Shown: piece by piece, positions 5,492-14,065 of the stretch
Position numbering within the stretch: position 1 is the first letter of the stretch
Layout: the number at the start of each line of letters is the position of its first letter
Notes under the pieces: model-generated
What the model was told of the DNA's origin: nothing
The model's database searches: none
Seen by the model: the letters and a program-made list of their open reading frames with translations, nothing else
DNA from: Chitinispirillaceae bacterium
Lineage (GTDB): Bacteria; Fibrobacterota; Chitinivibrionia; Chitinivibrionales; Chitinispirillaceae
Direction: 5' to 3'
NCBI GenBank assembly: GCA_016926315.1
Contig: JAFGOU010000300.1
Span: forward strand, 1 to 18,851
Length of the DNA stretch: 18,851 nt
Made by a program: the position numbers and the translations under genes

Positions 5492-8047
5492 ATGGTTGGG
5501 TGGAGAAAATTGCTATTGATTTTAGCCGCTGTTTTTTGGTCCCATTCCTCTTTTGCCCAGATCACTTTTACCGAGGAGTCCGATGGCGTGCTGTTCAACA
5601 TGCCGGACAATGGGAAGATGAAAGTGCAGGTTTGTTCGGATAAAATAATACGGGTAGTCTATACCTTGCAGGCGACTATTCCGGCGCCCGGGAGTTACAT
5701 TGTCGTAAAGACCGCCTGGGATCCCGTGCAATTCACGGTCCAGGACGGAGCGTCTGCGGTATCCTTAACGACCTCCAGCCTCAAAATCGATGTTTCAAAG
5801 ACATCGGGAGCCATATCCTATTATTCGGGAAGCACCCTTATCCTGCAGGAGACAGCCGCAAAGTCCCTTGCCCGGAAATCCGTCGGCACGAACACCGCGT
5901 ACGAGGGGACGATTACGTTAAACTCCGTTGACAATGAGGGCATCTACGGTTTCGGCCAGTTTCAGAACGTCCAAATCAACCAGAAAGGCCAGACCCTCGA
6001 TCTGGTGCAGCTCAACCAGAGCGATGCGTCTCCCATGTTTCTCTCCACCAGGGGATTCGGCGTGCTGTGGAATGTCTATTCCCAGGTCAAGGTGACGCCG
6101 CCGCTTACGCTCTGGTGCAACTGGGCGACCAATGACGCCATTGATTACTACTTTATGTATGGCCCTGAGTTCGATACGATCATCGCTTCATACCGCACCA
6201 TTACCGGCCCTGCCCCGATGTGGCCGAAGTGGGCGTACGGATACTGGCAGTGCAAAAATTATTATCCCACCCAGAATGACCTGCTCACCGCGGCGAGAAC
6301 GTTCAGAGCCAAAGGGTATCCCCTTGATAATATCGTACAGGACTGGCAGTACTACCCGCCTGGATTCAACGGCTGCCAGTGTTTTGACGCAGCCCGCTAC
6401 CCTGATCCCGCGGGAATGATCCGAACGCTCCACGATTCGCTCAACTGTCGCTTCACCATATCGGTATGGCCGTCGTTTGCCGCGACCTGCGGTGCGAATT
6501 ATACCTTCATGAATTCCCGCGGCTACCTTCTCAATTCTCAAGACTACCTCGGGACAACATACGATGCTTTTAATGACAGTGCCGCATTTTATTATTGGAA
6601 ATTCATCAATGACAGCCTGGTCTCAAAAGACATTGATGCGTTCTGGCCCGATGCGACCGAACCGGAATGGCATACCGTGTGGGTGACGGCCACGACGGCG
6701 GCCGGGCCTGCCATCAAGGTGGAAAATATGTTTCCGGTGCTGCACAGCAAGACCTTATACGAGGGATATAGAAGAGCACACCAGGACAATAAACGGGTCT
6801 GCAACCTCACGCGCTCCTATTGTGCGGGCTCACAGCGGTATGGGGCCGCGTACTGGACCGGTGACGTTGAAACCGATTTCATCACCTACACCAAGCAGAT
6901 ACCTGCCGGCCTCAACGTCTGCATGAGCGGATTGCCGCTTTATTGCACCGATATCGGCGGATTTACCGGGGCGGTTGAACCGAATGTTCTCGCGCGCTGG
7001 TTTCAGTTCGGCGCCTTCAACCCGGTGTTCAGGATCCACGGCACGCGCAATACTGAACTCTGGCTTGATCCGCAGATGGCCGTTGAAGCGAATATGGTCA
7101 AATACGGCAAACTCCGATACCGGCTTTTTCCATACGTATATTCGCTCGCCTGGAAAGTGACGGACCAAGGGTATACGATGATGCGTGCGCTGCCATTCGA
7201 TTTCCGGAGCGACGTCAATGTCCGTGACATCAACAATGAATTTATGTTCGGTCCGGCGCTTCTTGTCTGCCCGGTGACCAATTCGGTCACCGCTACCAGC
7301 CGCAACGTGTATTTGCCGGCTGGGTCATCGTGGTACGATTTCTGGACAGGGACAAGGCAGGATGGCGGCGCTGTTGTTACCGCAAATGCGCCGATCGACA
7401 AGCTGCCATTATTTGTCCGTGCCGGGTCAATCCTTCCCATGGGGCCGCAGATCACGTATGCCGATACCGCGGCCGATCCGATTGAACTGCGGGTGTACAC
7501 CGGCGCAAACGGCAGTTTCACCCTGTATGAGGACGAAGGTGACGGATATGCCTACGAACAGGGGGTGTACGCAACCATACCGTTTTTATGGGACGAAGCA
7601 AGTTCCAATCTGACCATGGGTCCAACGGCCGGTGAATTTACCGGCATGTTGACAAGCCGAACATTTAACGTGGTATGGGTTTCTGAAAACCACGGTGCGG
7701 GAGGAGAGGTCACCACTGCGATCGATAAAGCAATCACCTACAACGGCGGCAGGCTGGTACTCAATAAAATCACCGGTGAGATTGGCGTTACCCATTCAGT
7801 TGCCTCGTCCCGTATTGCTTTGCCGTTTATTGCCAGGCTTGACGGAAGGTCCTATGTCATCTGTGTCAAGGGAAACCAGCCCGTGCAGGTCAGGTTGACC
7901 GATATACGGGGGCGACTGCTTGCCGATCGCACCGTTGCGGGACCGGGCTCCTTGGTCATTGCACGACAACTCCCTGCAGGGATATATTGTGCCAGCTTCA
8001 AAGAACAAAACGGCGTATCGTTTACCCGGAAACTGGTGATACCTTAA
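5492..8047 (+). CDS. secreted glycoside hydrolase family 31 (alpha-glucosidase/alpha-xylosidase type) with C-terminal sorting domain
   Basis: 851 residues; AAAGGAG (5481-5487) precedes the ATG. Signal peptide at residues 1-22 (ending SSFAQ). Then a GH31 N-terminal beta-sandwich, the (beta/alpha)8 catalytic domain from about residue 240 (GPAPMWPKWAYGYWQCKNYY), and beta-sandwich domains. The nucleophile is inferred as D387 in FWPDATEPE and the acid/base as D458 in YWTGDVETDF; substrate-site motifs TDIGGF and FRIHGTRNTELW are also present. The DATEPE form resembles alpha-xylosidases and transglycosylases more than classic maltases, but specificity cannot be fixed; no PA14 insert is seen. The last roughly 70 residues (VQVRLTDIRGRLL, then LPAGIYCASF and a basic end) look like a type IX-class sorting tail, implying surface display or secretion. 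The following barrel gene starts 27 bases downstream, so both are probably one transcription unit. Confidence 0.9.
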   Translation: MVGWRKLLLILAAVFWSHSSFAQITFTEESDGVLFNMPDNGKMKVQVCSDKIIRVVYTLQATIPAPGSYIVVKTAWDPVQFTVQDGASAVSLTTSSLKIDVSKTSGAISYYSGSTLILQETAAKSLARKSVGTNTAYEGTITLNSVDNEGIYGFGQFQNVQINQKGQTLDLVQLNQSDASPMFLSTRGFGVLWNVYSQVKVTPPLTLWCNWATNDAIDYYFMYGPEFDTIIASYRTITGPAPMWPKWAYGYWQCKNYYPTQNDLLTAARTFRAKGYPLDNIVQDWQYYPPGFNGCQCFDAARYPDPAGMIRTLHDSLNCRFTISVWPSFAATCGANYTFMNSRGYLLNSQDYLGTTYDAFNDSAAFYYWKFINDSLVSKDIDAFWPDATEPEWHTVWVTATTAAGPAIKVENMFPVLHSKTLYEGYRRAHQDNKRVCNLTRSYCAGSQRYGAAYWTGDVETDFITYTKQIPAGLNVCMSGLPLYCTDIGGFTGAVEPNVLARWFQFGAFNPVFRIHGTRNTELWLDPQMAVEANMVKYGKLRYRLFPYVYSLAWKVTDQGYTMMRALPFDFRSDVNVRDINNEFMFGPALLVCPVTNSVTATSRNVYLPAGSSWYDFWTGTRQDGGAVVTANAPIDKLPLFVRAGSILPMGPQITYADTAADPIELRVYTGANGSFTLYEDEGDGYAYEQGVYATIPFLWDEASSNLTMGPTAGEFTGMLTSRTFNVVWVSENHGAGGEVTTAIDKAITYNGGRLVLNKITGEIGVTHSVASSRIALPFIARLDGRSYVICVKGNQPVQVRLTDIRGRLLADRTVAGPGSLVIARQLPAGIYCASFKEQNGVSFTRKLVIP

Positions 8048-8074
8048 GCGTAAAAGAAAGGAAGCCTCAGCGAC

Positions 8075-9484
8075 ATGATTGGAATGAACGTGAAACGAAC
8101 AGGAAAAATCCTTGTATCCGCCGGCGCTGCCGTCTGTTTGCTTGTCTCCATCTCCTTTGGGGAGATCATGCTCACGTCCGAAAGCGAGAATATTAACGCA
8201 GCAATAGGCGGTGAAGCCTGGGTGGAATCAGGTCAATTTGTCAAATTCTATAATCAAAATATAGAATTAAATCATACGTGGATAAACCGTACCTTCATGC
8301 ACCTGACCATGACCGTACGGTATGGCGGGCGCATCCGGATTACGGTCGGCACCGAAGGCCGGATGTGGTTCAATGTTCCCAAACAGCGCGGATCGGGCCA
8401 GGCTACTTATATCCACCGACAGAACAGCACGTTTATCATTTCAGACGCATATGCGGACTATGTTTTTGGAAATGCTGAACAACCATGGCTTACGGTTACC
8501 GCGGGTCTCTTCCCCTATAAATACAATCCGCAGGCGCGGAACCTGGGAGAGTATCTGTTCCGGAGCGGTACGTATCCGGCCTATCTGATCAACAACTTTG
8601 ATCTTGCGTTCGCACGGCTCACCGGATTTAAGCTGTCAAGCGACCTCTTCGGCATGCTCCATCAGGACCTTATTTATTCAATTGAAACGACGATCCCGCC
8701 GTTTTTCGACGGCTCGGTGTCCTACATCGCGGGCTGCAACTTTTTGGGGTTCGGCGATATCGGCGCCGGCATTTCCTTCGCAAACCTGGTATCGGTAGAT
8801 GAACGGGTAACAACGCCAAAGAATGAATCGAATAACGCTTTCAATCACCCTGATTACGGCAGCGGCTACTATACGTTTCGCGGCATTAAACTCATGGGGA
8901 AAGGGTGTGTCGATATTAAAAGATTAATCGGTTTGCTCCTTGCCGTCCCAGATAATTTGTTTGGACGCGAGGACCTGAAGCTGTATGGCGAAGCGTTGAT
9001 ACTGGGCCTTGAAAACTATCCAAGAAATGATTCAATCAACCCCATCTCCGGATCGGCGACCGACGGCATGAATCCATGGGGATATGACACGCTTATAAAT
9101 AAAACATTGTTTGTGGGAGGTATTAACCTGCCTGCTTTCCACCTGTTGGATGTGCTGGCGTTTGAGCTTGAATGGTATGGGTGCACGTATCCCAACAGCT
9201 ATGAGAAGAGACTCGGGCCTGGGTTTAGAACTGGTTATCCAGTCCCTGATTTTCCGGCCGGTGGAAGCGATAGCGAAAATCTTGGTGATTATACCAAAGA
9301 TAATTTTAAATGGTCGTTGTACGGTAAAAAAATGTTTTTCCGCGATCGATTGGGCTTTGTTCTGCAGTTTGCGCGCGATCACATCAGGAACGAAACGCTT
9401 GTCGATGAATCGTTCGATTACGAAGAGGCCCTCCGCAAACCCGATACGTGGTGGTGGATGGCGAAACTGGTCGCTCAATTATGA
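8075..9484 (+). CDS. putative outer-membrane beta-barrel protein of unknown function
   Basis: 469 residues from ATG 8075 (AAAGGAAG ten bases upstream); a second ATG at 8084 (MNVKRTGK) is a possible start. A signal peptide covers about residues 1-29 (ending SISFGE). The remainder alternates hydrophobic and polar residues with many aromatic girdle residues and glycines (FMHLTMTVRYGGRIRITVGT, YADYVFGN, AGLFPYKYNP, LDVLAFELEWYGCTYP), typical of outer-membrane barrels. Strand-like pieces near the end (KWSLYGKKMFF, RLGFVLQFARD) support this, although the final residues MAKLVAQL are not the classical aromatic C-terminus. I do not recognise a named family; similar proteins are common hypotheticals in Fibrobacterota. 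Co-directional with the GH31 gene 27 bases upstream, suggesting a role in uptake or display linked to that enzyme's glycan, which is inference. Confidence 0.72.
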   Translation: MIGMNVKRTGKILVSAGAAVCLLVSISFGEIMLTSESENINAAIGGEAWVESGQFVKFYNQNIELNHTWINRTFMHLTMTVRYGGRIRITVGTEGRMWFNVPKQRGSGQATYIHRQNSTFIISDAYADYVFGNAEQPWLTVTAGLFPYKYNPQARNLGEYLFRSGTYPAYLINNFDLAFARLTGFKLSSDLFGMLHQDLIYSIETTIPPFFDGSVSYIAGCNFLGFGDIGAGISFANLVSVDERVTTPKNESNNAFNHPDYGSGYYTFRGIKLMGKGCVDIKRLIGLLLAVPDNLFGREDLKLYGEALILGLENYPRNDSINPISGSATDGMNPWGYDTLINKTLFVGGINLPAFHLLDVLAFELEWYGCTYPNSYEKRLGPGFRTGYPVPDFPAGGSDSENLGDYTKDNFKWSLYGKKMFFRDRLGFVLQFARDHIRNETLVDESFDYEEALRKPDTWWWMAKLVAQL

Positions 9485-9502
9485 ATAGCCATTGCGCATT
9501 GG

Positions 9503-9527
9503 AAGAGCCGGTTTATAACCGGCTCTT
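9503..9527. terminator. hairpin between convergent genes, probable bidirectional terminator
   Basis: An 11-bp perfect stem AAGAGCCGGTT / AACCGGCTCTT with the 3-base loop TAT, placed between the convergent barrel gene (ends 9484) and hisG (ends 9557). No T-run follows on either strand, so it is not a canonical intrinsic terminator; it may block read-through or stabilise 3' ends in both directions. Confidence 0.6.
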
Positions 9528-9556
9528 GCCTATCCTTCATCGCGGCAAAGCCGCTT

Positions 9557-10426
9557 TCAGGCGATGATTTTACTCACCGGGTACTCGACGATTCCCGACG
9601 CCCCGGCGCGCTTGAGCCGGGGAATGATATGCTTGGTATCGTAAAAGTGCAGGATGGTTTCGACCGCGTGCCACCCCGTGTCGGAAAGGCTCGATACGGT
9701 TGGATTATGCAGGGCGGGGAGGACCTTGAGCACCTTGTCAAGGTTTTTCGCCTCAACATTACATTTCAATCCGACGAAATATTCAGCGGCGAGCGTCCCC
9801 TGCAGCAGCATGGCGAGATTTTCGAGCTTGTCGCGCTTCTCTTTGTTTTTCCACGCCCGCCGGTTTGCCACGAAAACGGTGGCGGTCTCCATGATCACGT
9901 CGATGATGCGCAGCCGGTTGGCGCGGAGCGACGAGCCGGTTTCGGTCAGTTCAACAATAGCATCGACCAGCCGCGGCGCCTTGACCTCGGTCGCACCCCA
10001 GGAAAATTCGACGACAACCGGGATCTTTTTTTTCTGGAAATGGCGTTTTGTGGCCGCCACCAGTTCGGTTGCGATCCTCTTGTTGCGGAGATCGCTTGCC
10101 TTTTTGAACGCCGAATCCTCAGGAACGGCCAGCACCCATTTGCATTTTCCTCGTGAAATCTTGCTGTAATTGAGTTCGGTGACTTCTTGGACATCGGCGT
10201 TGTTTTCGCTGACCCAGTCCTGGCCGCTGATCCCCGCGTCGAGGATTCCCTGCTCCACGTATCGCGGGATTTCCTGGGGACGCATGATGATCAGATCGAG
10301 TTCTGGGTCGTCGCATTCCGGAAAATAGGATCGCTCGCCTTTACGGATATGGATCCCGGCCTTATTGAACAGCGAAAGGGTCGCCTGTTCAAGGCTGCCT
10401 TTGGGCAATCCGAGTGAAAGTTTCAT
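9557..10426 (-). CDS. hisG: ATP phosphoribosyltransferase, long form
   Basis: 289 residues. First and committed step of histidine synthesis: ATP + PRPP to phosphoribosyl-ATP + PPi, in the cytoplasm. Seen: [20 protein letters not shown] at the N-terminus, [29 protein letters not shown] (about 149-167) and a C-terminal regulatory domain with [18 protein letters not shown] and [23 protein letters not shown]. That domain marks the long, histidine-inhibited HisG that does not need HisZ. The ATG at 10426 is chosen because AAGGA lies six bases upstream; a further upstream in-frame extension would run into etfA and is spurious. It follows etfA by 35 bases on the same strand, with no other his gene in view, which is unusual. 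Confidence 0.95.
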   Translation of the reverse strand: MKLSLGLPKGSLEQATLSLFNKAGIHIRKGERSYFPECDDPELDLIIMRPQEIPRYVEQGILDAGISGQDWVSENNADVQEVTELNYSKISRGKCKWVLAVPEDSAFKKASDLRNKRIATELVAATKRHFQKKKIPVVVEFSWGATEVKAPRLVDAIVELTETGSSLRANRLRIIDVIMETATVFVANRRAWKNKEKRDKLENLAMLLQGTLAAEYFVGLKCNVEAKNLDKVLKVLPALHNPTVSSLSDTGWHAVETILHFYDTKHIIPRLKRAGASGIVEYPVSKIIA

Positions 10427-10461
10427 AACCATTCCTTGTGATTCAGGTACCGTTCGCCCGG

Positions 10462-11664
10462 CTATCTGCCGAGTTTCTGTCTGAACGCTTTGGTCAGTTC
10501 CGGCACAATCTGCAGGAGATCGCCGACAATGCCGAGATTGGCAATATGGAAGATATCGGCGTCCGGGTCCTTGTTTATGGCGATGATGCAGTCGCTCGAC
10601 TGCATGCCCGCCATGTGCTGCACCGAACCCGATATCCCGCACGCAATATACAATTTGGGACACACGGTTTTTCCGGTTTGTCCCACCTGGTGGGAATAGG
10701 GGACCCATCCGGCGTCAACCGCGGCCCTGCTCGCACCCACGGCACCGCCCAGCACTTCAGCCAGCTCGCGAAGCAGGGAAAAATTCTCAGGCTTCTGCAT
10801 GCCGCGGCCGCCCGCAACGACGATATCGGCTTCGGCGATATTGACCGTCGATTCCACCTCTTTGACGATATCAACAACAGTGGTTCGTTCAGGAATCGAT
10901 CCCGGCGCGACATAGCGGACAATGACCTGCCCTTTCCGCTTTTCATCCTTATTCGCCGGTTTCATGACCTTGTGCCTGACCGTGGCGATCTGCGGCCGGT
11001 GGTGCGGGCAGATGATCGTTGCCATGAGGTTGCCCCCGAACGCAGGTCGGGTCCCGAGGAGAAGCTTTTTCTCCGGATCGATCTCGAGACCGGTACAGTC
11101 TGCGGTGAGTCCGCCGTATACCCGGGCCGCGACCTTGGGAATGAACGACCGGCCCACCGCGGTCGCGCCGGCGAGCACGATCGACGGTTTGATCTCCCGT
11201 ATCAGGTCCGCGACGATTGTCGCGTAGATGTCATCGCGGAACACGGCGCAGTCAGGGCCGTCCATGCAATACACCGTGTCGGCGCCGTAAAAAATGAGCT
11301 CCGCGGCCTGCTCCTTCACGTTGTGGCCGATGCAGATCGCGGTCAGCTGTTCGCCCAGACGGTCGGCCAGTTTCCTGCCTTCACCGAGCATCTCGTAGGA
11401 GACGCCGGCGATGCACCCCCCGTGCTGCTCGATGAAGACCGCGACATTCGTATAGGCTGAAACAGCAATGCCCCCGGCGCCCCGGTCCTTGGTGATCGTA
11501 ATGGCGGCGTATTTTTTGCACGCTTCGATGCAGGCGGCGCACAGGGTGCATTTCGACAGGTCGATGACCGCTTTTTTATCAACGATGTCAATCGCGTTTA
11601 CCGCGCAGGCCTTGACGCACAATCCGCACCCAATGCACTTTTCCAGATCAACGGAAATCCCCAT
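10462..11664 (-). CDS. etfA: electron transfer flavoprotein alpha subunit with N-terminal ferredoxin domain
   Basis: 400 residues, longer than typical EtfA (about 310-330) because of an N-terminal 2x[4Fe-4S] domain: C10/C13/C16/C20 and C39/C42/C45/C49. The ETF N-terminal alpha/beta domain follows from about residue 70, and the FAD-binding C-domain from about 280 carries [25 protein letters not shown] and [18 protein letters not shown], ending in [13 protein letters not shown] alpha subunits with this fused ferredoxin are known from electron-bifurcating or -confurcating complexes (caffeyl-CoA reductase CarE, lactate dehydrogenase LctC of Acetobacterium), in which NADH oxidation is coupled to ferredoxin reduction. 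The matching dehydrogenase is not in this window. The start ATG has AAGGG eight bases upstream, 11 bases after the etfB stop. Operon etfB-etfA-hisG. Confidence 0.94.
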   Translation of the reverse strand: MGISVDLEKCIGCGLCVKACAVNAIDIVDKKAVIDLSKCTLCAACIEACKKYAAITITKDRGAGGIAVSAYTNVAVFIEQHGGCIAGVSYEMLGEGRKLADRLGEQLTAICIGHNVKEQAAELIFYGADTVYCMDGPDCAVFRDDIYATIVADLIREIKPSIVLAGATAVGRSFIPKVAARVYGGLTADCTGLEIDPEKKLLLGTRPAFGGNLMATIICPHHRPQIATVRHKVMKPANKDEKRKGQVIVRYVAPGSIPERTTVVDIVKEVESTVNIAEADIVVAGGRGMQKPENFSLLRELAEVLGGAVGASRAAVDAGWVPYSHQVGQTGKTVCPKLYIACGISGSVQHMAGMQSSDCIIAINKDPDADIFHIANLGIVGDLLQIVPELTKAFRQKLGR

Positions 11665-11675
11665 GCTGGCAACCC

Positions 11676-12467
11676 TTATTTGATAACGTTGAGTTCGGTA
11701 ACGGCGGCGAGGATGCGCTCCACCATGACAGGAACATCGCCGCTGATTTTTTCACCGCCGCTTTTACGCTCCGGAACGAACGAGCGAAGGACCTGCGTCG
11801 GGCTTCCCGTAAGGCCGGTCCTGTTCTTTTCCACGCCGAGCGACGCGGCGTCGAGCACTTTAATCGACGCGTTTTTTGCGCGCATTTTGCCCTTGAGCGA
11901 CGCCATGCGGGGGGTGTTTATCTCCTTTACAACCGTGATAAGAGCGGGGAGCGGCATCTCCACCACATCATAGCCGTGCTCCATGAGCCGCTCGACCCTG
12001 ATCGATTTTTCGCTGATTTCCTCTATTTTCCTCACCCAGGCGACAAACGGTATGCCGAGCATCTCGGCGACCCCCGGACCGACCTGTGCCGTATCGCCAT
12101 CAATGGCCTGTTTTCCGCAAATGATCAGGTCGGTTTGGCCGAGCGCCCTGATCCCCAATGAGAGCGTATATGACGTTGCCCACGTGTCCGAGCCGGCAAA
12201 CGCCTGATCAGAGACAAGATACCCCTCGTCCGCACCCATGGCGATCGCTGTTTTCAAGATTGCTTCGGCCTGGGGCGGCCCCATGGAAATGACCTTGATC
12301 GTGGCGCTGCCCAGCCGTTCCTTTATCCGTAACGCCTCTTCAATGGCATATTCGTCAAAGGGATTGACGACCGCCTCTACGCCGTCCCGAATGAGCGTAC
12401 CGGTCTGTGGATTGATTTTCACCTGGGTGGTTCCCGGCACCTGTTTGATGCACACGACGATATTCAC
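11676..12467 (-). CDS. etfB: electron transfer flavoprotein beta subunit
   Basis: 263 residues. The start is judged to be GTG at 12467 (protein MNIVVCIKQVPGT), because AAGGAG lies eight bases upstream and the in-frame ATG at 12485 sits on the Shine-Dalgarno itself. Seen: the classical EtfB N-terminus, VNPFDEYAIEEALRIKE, MGPPQAEAILKTAIAMGAD, the ligand-binding motif AIDGDTAQVGPGVAEMLG (about 121-138) and PALITVVKEINTPRMASL. It pairs with the ferredoxin-fused EtfA encoded next; in bifurcating ETFs this subunit carries the bifurcating FAD and the NADH site. First gene of the etfB-etfA-hisG unit, divergent from msrBA across about 220 bases. Confidence 0.94.
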   Translation of the reverse strand: MNIVVCIKQVPGTTQVKINPQTGTLIRDGVEAVVNPFDEYAIEEALRIKERLGSATIKVISMGPPQAEAILKTAIAMGADEGYLVSDQAFAGSDTWATSYTLSLGIRALGQTDLIICGKQAIDGDTAQVGPGVAEMLGIPFVAWVRKIEEISEKSIRVERLMEHGYDVVEMPLPALITVVKEINTPRMASLKGKMRAKNASIKVLDAASLGVEKNRTGLTGSPTQVLRSFVPERKSGGEKISGDVPVMVERILAAVTELNVIK

Positions 12468-12684
12468 GGACAGGGCTCCTTGCATAAGGAAAAATCAGTT
12501 GAAAATCTTTAAAAAATACTTTGTGACGGAATCGCCGGGCAATCAACGCATCTGGCGTGAATACACATTGTTGCACCTATTTTTACTTTCCGTCTTTCTG
12601 AAAAACCTTCTGTCATAAGATGAGCAGGGTAAACGTATACTAATACAGAACCGGTTACGTGCACCGGGAAAAGAGGAGGGTATC

Positions 12685-13683
12685 ATGAAAAAGCCTCTGG
12701 CAATCTATTTTCTCTTTGGATACGCTGCCGCGATAGGAGGAACTATGGAAAAGGCAGAACTGAAATCGAAACTGACTCCGCTGCAATACCACGTCACCCA
12801 GGAGTGCGGCACTGAACCGCCGTTTCGAAACGAATACTGGAACAACAAGAAACCCGGAATATACGTGGATATCGTGTCGGGAGAGCCGTTATTCAGTTCC
12901 ACGGACAAGTTTGAATCCGGCACCGGGTGGCCGAGCTTTACCCAGCCCCTTGAGAAGGACAATATCCTGTCGAAAACAGACAAAAGTCATGGCATGACAA
13001 GGACGGAAGTGAGGAGCAGCAATGGTGATTCGCATCTCGGCCATTTGTTTGATGACGGTCCTGCGCCGATTGGCAACCGTTACTGCATCAACTCGGCCTC
13101 GCTCAAATTTATTCCGGCTGACGAACTTGAAAAACAGGGCTATGGCCGCTACGCGCATCTTTTTAATGCTCGATCATCCGCTGCAACGAAAAAGCAGGAG
13201 ACCGCAACCTTTGCCGCCGGCTGTTTCTGGGGCGTGGAACACGTTTTTGCGAATATACGGGGTGTTATTGACGTCACCTCAGGGTATACGGGCGGACATG
13301 CGGCTGATCCGGATTACAAGCTCGTGTGCGGCGGCAAAACCGGCCATGCTGAGGCCGTGGAAGTCACCTTTGATCCATCCATTGTTTCTTATCGCGAGCT
13401 TGTTGACTATTTCTGGGAAATCCACGATCCCACCACAAAGAACAGGCAGGGACCGGACATCGGCTCGCAGTACCGGTCAGCTATTTTCTACCATAATGAT
13501 AAGCAGAGAGAGGATGCGCTCGCATCACTTCAGCAGTTCGGGAAGTCGGGCAGGCTGAAGAGAAAGGTGGTTACTGAGATCATGCCGGCAGCACGATTCT
13601 ATCCTGCGGAGGAGTATCATCAGGATTACTTTAAAAAGCACCCTGGCCGCGCGGCATGTCATATTGTACCTGAGTTTAAATAG
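12685..13683 (+). CDS. msrBA: bifunctional peptide methionine sulfoxide reductase, MsrB-MsrA fusion
   Basis: 332 residues from ATG 12685. Residues 1-20 ([20 protein letters not shown]) look like a short signal peptide. MsrB occupies about 28-145: [26 protein letters not shown] and the catalytic Cys134 in [11 protein letters not shown]; the zinc CxxC pairs of many MsrBs are absent (VSGEPLF where CxxC would be). MsrA occupies about 172-330: catalytic Cys180 in [36 protein letters not shown], and a C-terminal Cys325 as possible resolving residue. Together they repair both epimers of methionine sulfoxide. Two in-frame starts each have a strong Shine-Dalgarno: GAGGAGGG before 12685 and TAGGAGG (12734-12740) before ATG 12745 (MEKAELK), so exported and cytoplasmic forms may both be made. 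The stop codon is the edge of a palindromic element. Confidence 0.93.
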   Translation: MKKPLAIYFLFGYAAAIGGTMEKAELKSKLTPLQYHVTQECGTEPPFRNEYWNNKKPGIYVDIVSGEPLFSSTDKFESGTGWPSFTQPLEKDNILSKTDKSHGMTRTEVRSSNGDSHLGHLFDDGPAPIGNRYCINSASLKFIPADELEKQGYGRYAHLFNARSSAATKKQETATFAAGCFWGVEHVFANIRGVIDVTSGYTGGHAADPDYKLVCGGKTGHAEAVEVTFDPSIVSYRELVDYFWEIHDPTTKNRQGPDIGSQYRSAIFYHNDKQREDALASLQQFGKSGRLKRKVVTEIMPAARFYPAEEYHQDYFKKHPGRAACHIVPEFK

Positions 13684-13824
13684 TATCTGTTTAAAATGAC
13701 TCTGTTTTAGTCGTCATACCGGCGCAGGCCGGTATCCAGTGGCCGAAATTAGCCTAAAAAGCTGGATTCCGGCTTTCGCCGGAATGACCAAAAAACTTTA
13801 ACAACCAATTTTGAACAGAAACTA
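13681..13824. mobile_element. MITE-like palindromic element, 140 bp plus flanking TA
   Basis: Outer ends: TAGTATCTGTTTAAAAT (13681-13697) and, inverted, 13808-13824, matching at 15 of 17. Inner arms: 13713-13739 and 13762-13788, 27 bp each, matching at 23 of 27 when inverted, of the form GTCATnCCGGCG...GCCGGnATCCAG. TA dinucleotides bound both ends, as expected for a Tc1/mariner-IS630-type target duplication; a longer AAATAG direct repeat (13678-13683 and 13824-13829) is an alternative reading. There is no coding capacity, so it would be non-autonomous. The inner motif resembles a dispersed intergenic repeat known from many bacterial genomes. Confidence 0.7.
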
Positions 13825-14065
13825 AATAGGGAACGCCTCTGAACATTCATCTTTCCGGCGATTTTCATTTCCACCCCCTTAACGCCATGGAAAAAAGTCA
13901 AGCAATCACGCGAGAGCTGAACTATATTATAACTATCATCAACAAGTAATCTGGGGAGAAAACGTCAAGATAACGTCTGCAGGTTGAGCGCTTAAGTTGC
14001 GGATAATCCCGGGCTATGGGTTTGAACGACAGGATACTGTTTACTCACTTTATCGAGGAGGCTGC
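13825..14065. other. gene-free region before the peptidase gene
   Basis: No credible gene. AT-rich stretch around 13918-13940 (TATATTATAACTATC) could hold a -10 element, but no convincing -35 stands at a normal distance. An in-frame TTG at 13997 extends the peptidase frame, but lacks a Shine-Dalgarno and would place about 23 non-signal residues before the export signal. Confidence 0.5.

Noticed and set aside
10427..10708. N-terminal extension of the hisG frame
   Set aside because: The extension overlaps the end of etfA out of frame, has no HisG similarity, and ATG 10426 has a proper Shine-Dalgarno and the conserved KLSLGLPKG start.
10438..11460. Long 340-codon open frame on the plus strand antisense to etfA
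   Set aside because: It mirrors a gene with unmistakable ETF and ferredoxin motifs; its own translation is Arg/Asp/His-rich with no recognisable domain, typical of a shadow frame in GC-rich coding DNA.
12610..12641. Promoter for msrBA (CTGTCA ... TATACT)
   Set aside because: TATACT at 12636-12641 is a good -10, but the only -35-like hexamer is 20 bases away and matches 4 of 6; too weak to list as a feature.
13997..14065. TTG start extending the C1 peptidase by 23 residues
   Set aside because: No Shine-Dalgarno before the TTG; ATG 14066 has GAGGAGG at ideal spacing and gives a normal signal peptide.
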